Positions 61,902 through 64,000 of a DNA stretch of 64,000 nt are shown one piece after another. Under the pieces are notes generated by a model, which saw only the letters and a list, made by a program, of their open reading frames with translations, did no database searches and was not told where the DNA came from. The first letter of the stretch is position 1. Each line of letters starts with the position of its first letter. The DNA comes from Talpa occidentalis (lineage: Eukaryota > Chordata > Mammalia > Eulipotyphla > Talpidae), in assembly GCF_014898055.3 (NCBI RefSeq), contig NW_023601212.1, forward strand, positions 36,072,329 to 36,136,328. The letters run 5' to 3'. Position numbers and translations under genes: made by a program.

Positions 61902-62185
61902 GGGTCTCCCTGGTGGTGCAAGGAGTTAAAACACAACCTAGGAAGCTGTCCGCAGCGTTGGCAACATGAGTTCAATCCCCGATCTGCCAAGGAGCAACAC
62001 ACATTGTGCAACAGACCTCCCCTGACTCGCCCACTTCTCCCCCTCAGCAGTGTACTTGGGTCAATCTGCCTGTTCTGCTCCCCACTCTGTCACTGGTGAA
62101 TCCTTTCTCCCCACCCCCACCGCACCTCTGGCCTGTACCCCAGCTCTTGTATGCATAAAGAAAGAAATCCTTTTTTAAAAAAAAT
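61902..62185 (+). mobile_element. tRNA-derived SINE with 15-bp TSD
   Basis: AGAGATTTGCTAGGT flanks it exactly at 61887-61901 and 62186-62200. The tail ends TCCTTTTTTAAA. Confidence 0.96.
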
Positions 62186-62200
62186 AGAGATTTGCTAGGT

Positions 62201-63098
62201 CATGCTACTTTTCACGAGTTAGCACACGAGGAGAAGAATCCAGGCAGGGTTCAGAGGCTGTCTGACTCAATTGAAACCAGTGCACAAGTATTATCTGGTG
62301 AGGTTGATAGAGCTCCTATTCTGTTTTCTGTTTTGTGCTTCTGATTTCTTTAAATACCTCTTATTTTTTTTTACATGAAATTTCTCTGTAGGCATTTTTA
62401 GAAAGAAATTTCAAATCCCAAATCCCATAGATAGAAGAAACATGTATATTAAAAAATCATCTGTTGAGGTGTTTCTTTCACCAAGATGGGAGCATTCTTG
62501 TTGAAAATATTCTATGAAAATGGAGTTGCTTGCCATTTCACAGACACAGATAAAGAACATTTTCAAAATCTATTTTTTCCAATTAACATAACCTCCCACT
62601 AACGCTCTGTCCCCACTTTCTGTTTCTGGCTTCTATCTCAATGGACAGTTTGTTAACTTCCATTAAAATGTGTGGACTCAGAAACATCCTCGAACAGATG
62701 ATCTGCCCTAGCAAAGGTCAAACAGACCTGATGCCCACAAATCAATGAAGATCCAAATGGACACAACACAGGTATGTTCTCTGCCCAACATTAGCTATAT
62801 TTGGGTTCCTGGGACATACTAAATAATAGGATGGGTTTCTTAGTTTAAGGCTGAAATTAAATATCCCAGTGCTGTGGCTAATTCCTTCATTCTGGTAGGT
62901 TTTGACTAGCGAGTTATATAGAATAGATGCTCACATATGCTATATATCTATGCCTAACTAGGAGATGAAATTCAAATTAAACACTTTCCTAAAGGCAATT
63001 TTCATGCAGATGAAAGTCTTTTAAAAAGTGGATCATATACATGGAAAAATTAATGAAATATATATGAATTATCAATCTAATCCACATTTTTTATTACC
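62201..63098. other. Unassigned intergenic sequence
   Basis: No gene or nameable repeat seen. Confidence 0.5.
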
Positions 63099-63352
63099 TT
63101 TAAAGATTTATTTATTTATGCATGTGGGAGGTGTGGGAGGTAAGCGAATTCACCAGAGACAGTATGGAGAACAGAACAGATGGATTGCCTGAAATATACT
63201 GCTGAGGGGAACAGTAGAGGACAGTCTCCTCTCAAGACAGGAGAGGACTGCTGTGCCATGTGGGTAGCTCCCTGGCTGGGGATCGAACTCATGCTGCAGT
63301 GGCTTCAGATAGTTTCATGGGTTGCATCTTAACCCCTTGTGCCACCAAGAGG
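63099..63352 (-). mobile_element. tRNA-derived SINE
   Basis: Minus-strand copy: AAAGATTTATTTATTTATGC at the tail and GTGCCACCAAGAGG at the head. The TSD is not clear. It carries an extra GGACAGTCTCCTCTCAA segment near 63220. Confidence 0.88.
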
Positions 63353-63438
63353 TAAAAGGAGTGACTCAAAATCATACAAGAAGAGACATATTTGGATCTT
63401 AAGTTGCTTAGTCTCCTGGGGCTGAAAAGGGGGGGGGG

Positions 63439-63439
63439 A

Positions 63440-63493
<54 letters not shown>
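63439..63493 (+). repeat. (GA)n microsatellite
   Basis: A G run then a long, nearly pure GA tract. The 68-codon minus-strand frame over it is low complexity (SLSLSL). Confidence 0.97.
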
Positions 63494-63494
<1 letters not shown>

Positions 63495-63689
63495 ACGCTT
63501 TCTACAACCTTACTGTATCTTAATTTGTCAAGCATTTTATAATCTCAAAGCAACACCTGGATTTGAATGTATTAAAACAATAGAAATGGAATGGAGACAT
63601 GCTATACTGTAATGAAAAAGAAGGTGTCCACATCTCTGAAGCATTTACCAGAATACCAAATTTTCATATAGCTTCAAACTTTCTAGAAA

Positions 63690-63780
63690 GTCATCAATTA
63701 TCCCCTCAATTTCGTCTTGTCAACAGCCCAGTAAAATATTACCATCTCTACTTTATGAATGCATAAGATTAACTGGAGTT
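63690..63780 (-). mobile_element. MIR-like relic
   Basis: ATTATCCCCTCAATTTCGTC and AGTAAAATATTACCATCTCT resemble the antisense MIR core. Confidence 0.4.
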
Positions 63781-63829
63781 TGCTGGTGTATCAGCCTTCA
63801 GAGGCCACCTAGGGAAACACAGAGGGGCA

Positions 63830-64000
63830 CTGGTGGCAGGGGTGAGTTTTGGGGCAGGAAGCTCTGGACTTGGCCCTAGCTCTGTGGTCCCTGTCTCAAA
63901 GAGTTAATTCTTCTGACCTGTAATTTTTCTCATCTGTTAAAAGCAGATGATATACCCTAATCATCTCACAGAATTCTCATAAAGATCAAAAAAGTTATTC
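63830..64000 (+). mobile_element. MIR relic, cut by window end
   Basis: AAGCTCTGGACTTGGCCCTA, TCTGTGGTCCCTGTCTCAAA, TTTCTCATCTGTTAAAAGCA, then ATCTCACAGAATTCTCATAA follows the MIR sense order. Confidence 0.75.

Noticed and set aside
63439..63493. GA tract as a regulatory element or as a CRISPR-like repeat
   Set aside because: It is a simple dinucleotide microsatellite with no spacers and no nearby gene.

Overview
The window is nuclear DNA of a placental mammal. It is AT-rich and holds a full-length LINE-1 (L1), older L1 pieces, MIR-like relics, a retroviral solo LTR, and 27 copies of one tRNA-derived SINE with an AATAAA/TCTTT tail. I could not tie the SINE to a named family, so the order of mammal stays open. 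I see no host protein-coding gene and no genuine RNA gene. The only convincing coding sequence is L1 ORF1, and L1 ORF2 is frame-broken. Almost all other open frames lie in repeats or have no support.

The dominating structure is a giant inverted repeat. Bases 1-31233 reappear in reverse complement as 32330-57733, at roughly 99% identity in the stretches I compared by eye. Position 1 pairs with 57733, so the left arm runs off the window edge. Between the arms lie about 1 kb of L1 3' end (31236-32229) and a 100-N assembly gap (32230-32329). This is either a true palindrome or two haplotype contigs joined head to head by a scaffolder. The arms differ by SNPs, small indels, an 11-bp and a 7-bp unit change, and one large insertion.

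That insertion is a full-length L1 on the minus strand (16540-22333) with a 12-bp target-site duplication. The right arm keeps the empty site near 41187-41200. ORF1 is intact. ORF2 spans its full length but has about seven frame breaks, most of them one-base changes in homopolymers. The element also carries about 140 bp of non-L1-looking sequence upstream of its CpG-rich 5'UTR, a candidate 5' transduction.

Layout: 1-16527 is left arm with scattered SINEs, L1 tails, MIRs and the solo LTR at 12009-12423. The young L1 occupies 16540-22333. The left arm continues at 22346-31233 with a nested SINE pair and more L1 tails. The centre is 31234-32329. The mirrored right arm is 32330-57733. The right flank (57734-64000) has five more SINEs, a 5'-truncated older L1 and a GA microsatellite; its partner, if any, lies left of the window.

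The interspersed elements do not work together as a pathway. They form a record of insertions: those in both arms predate the arm split, and those in one arm postdate it or are polymorphic.
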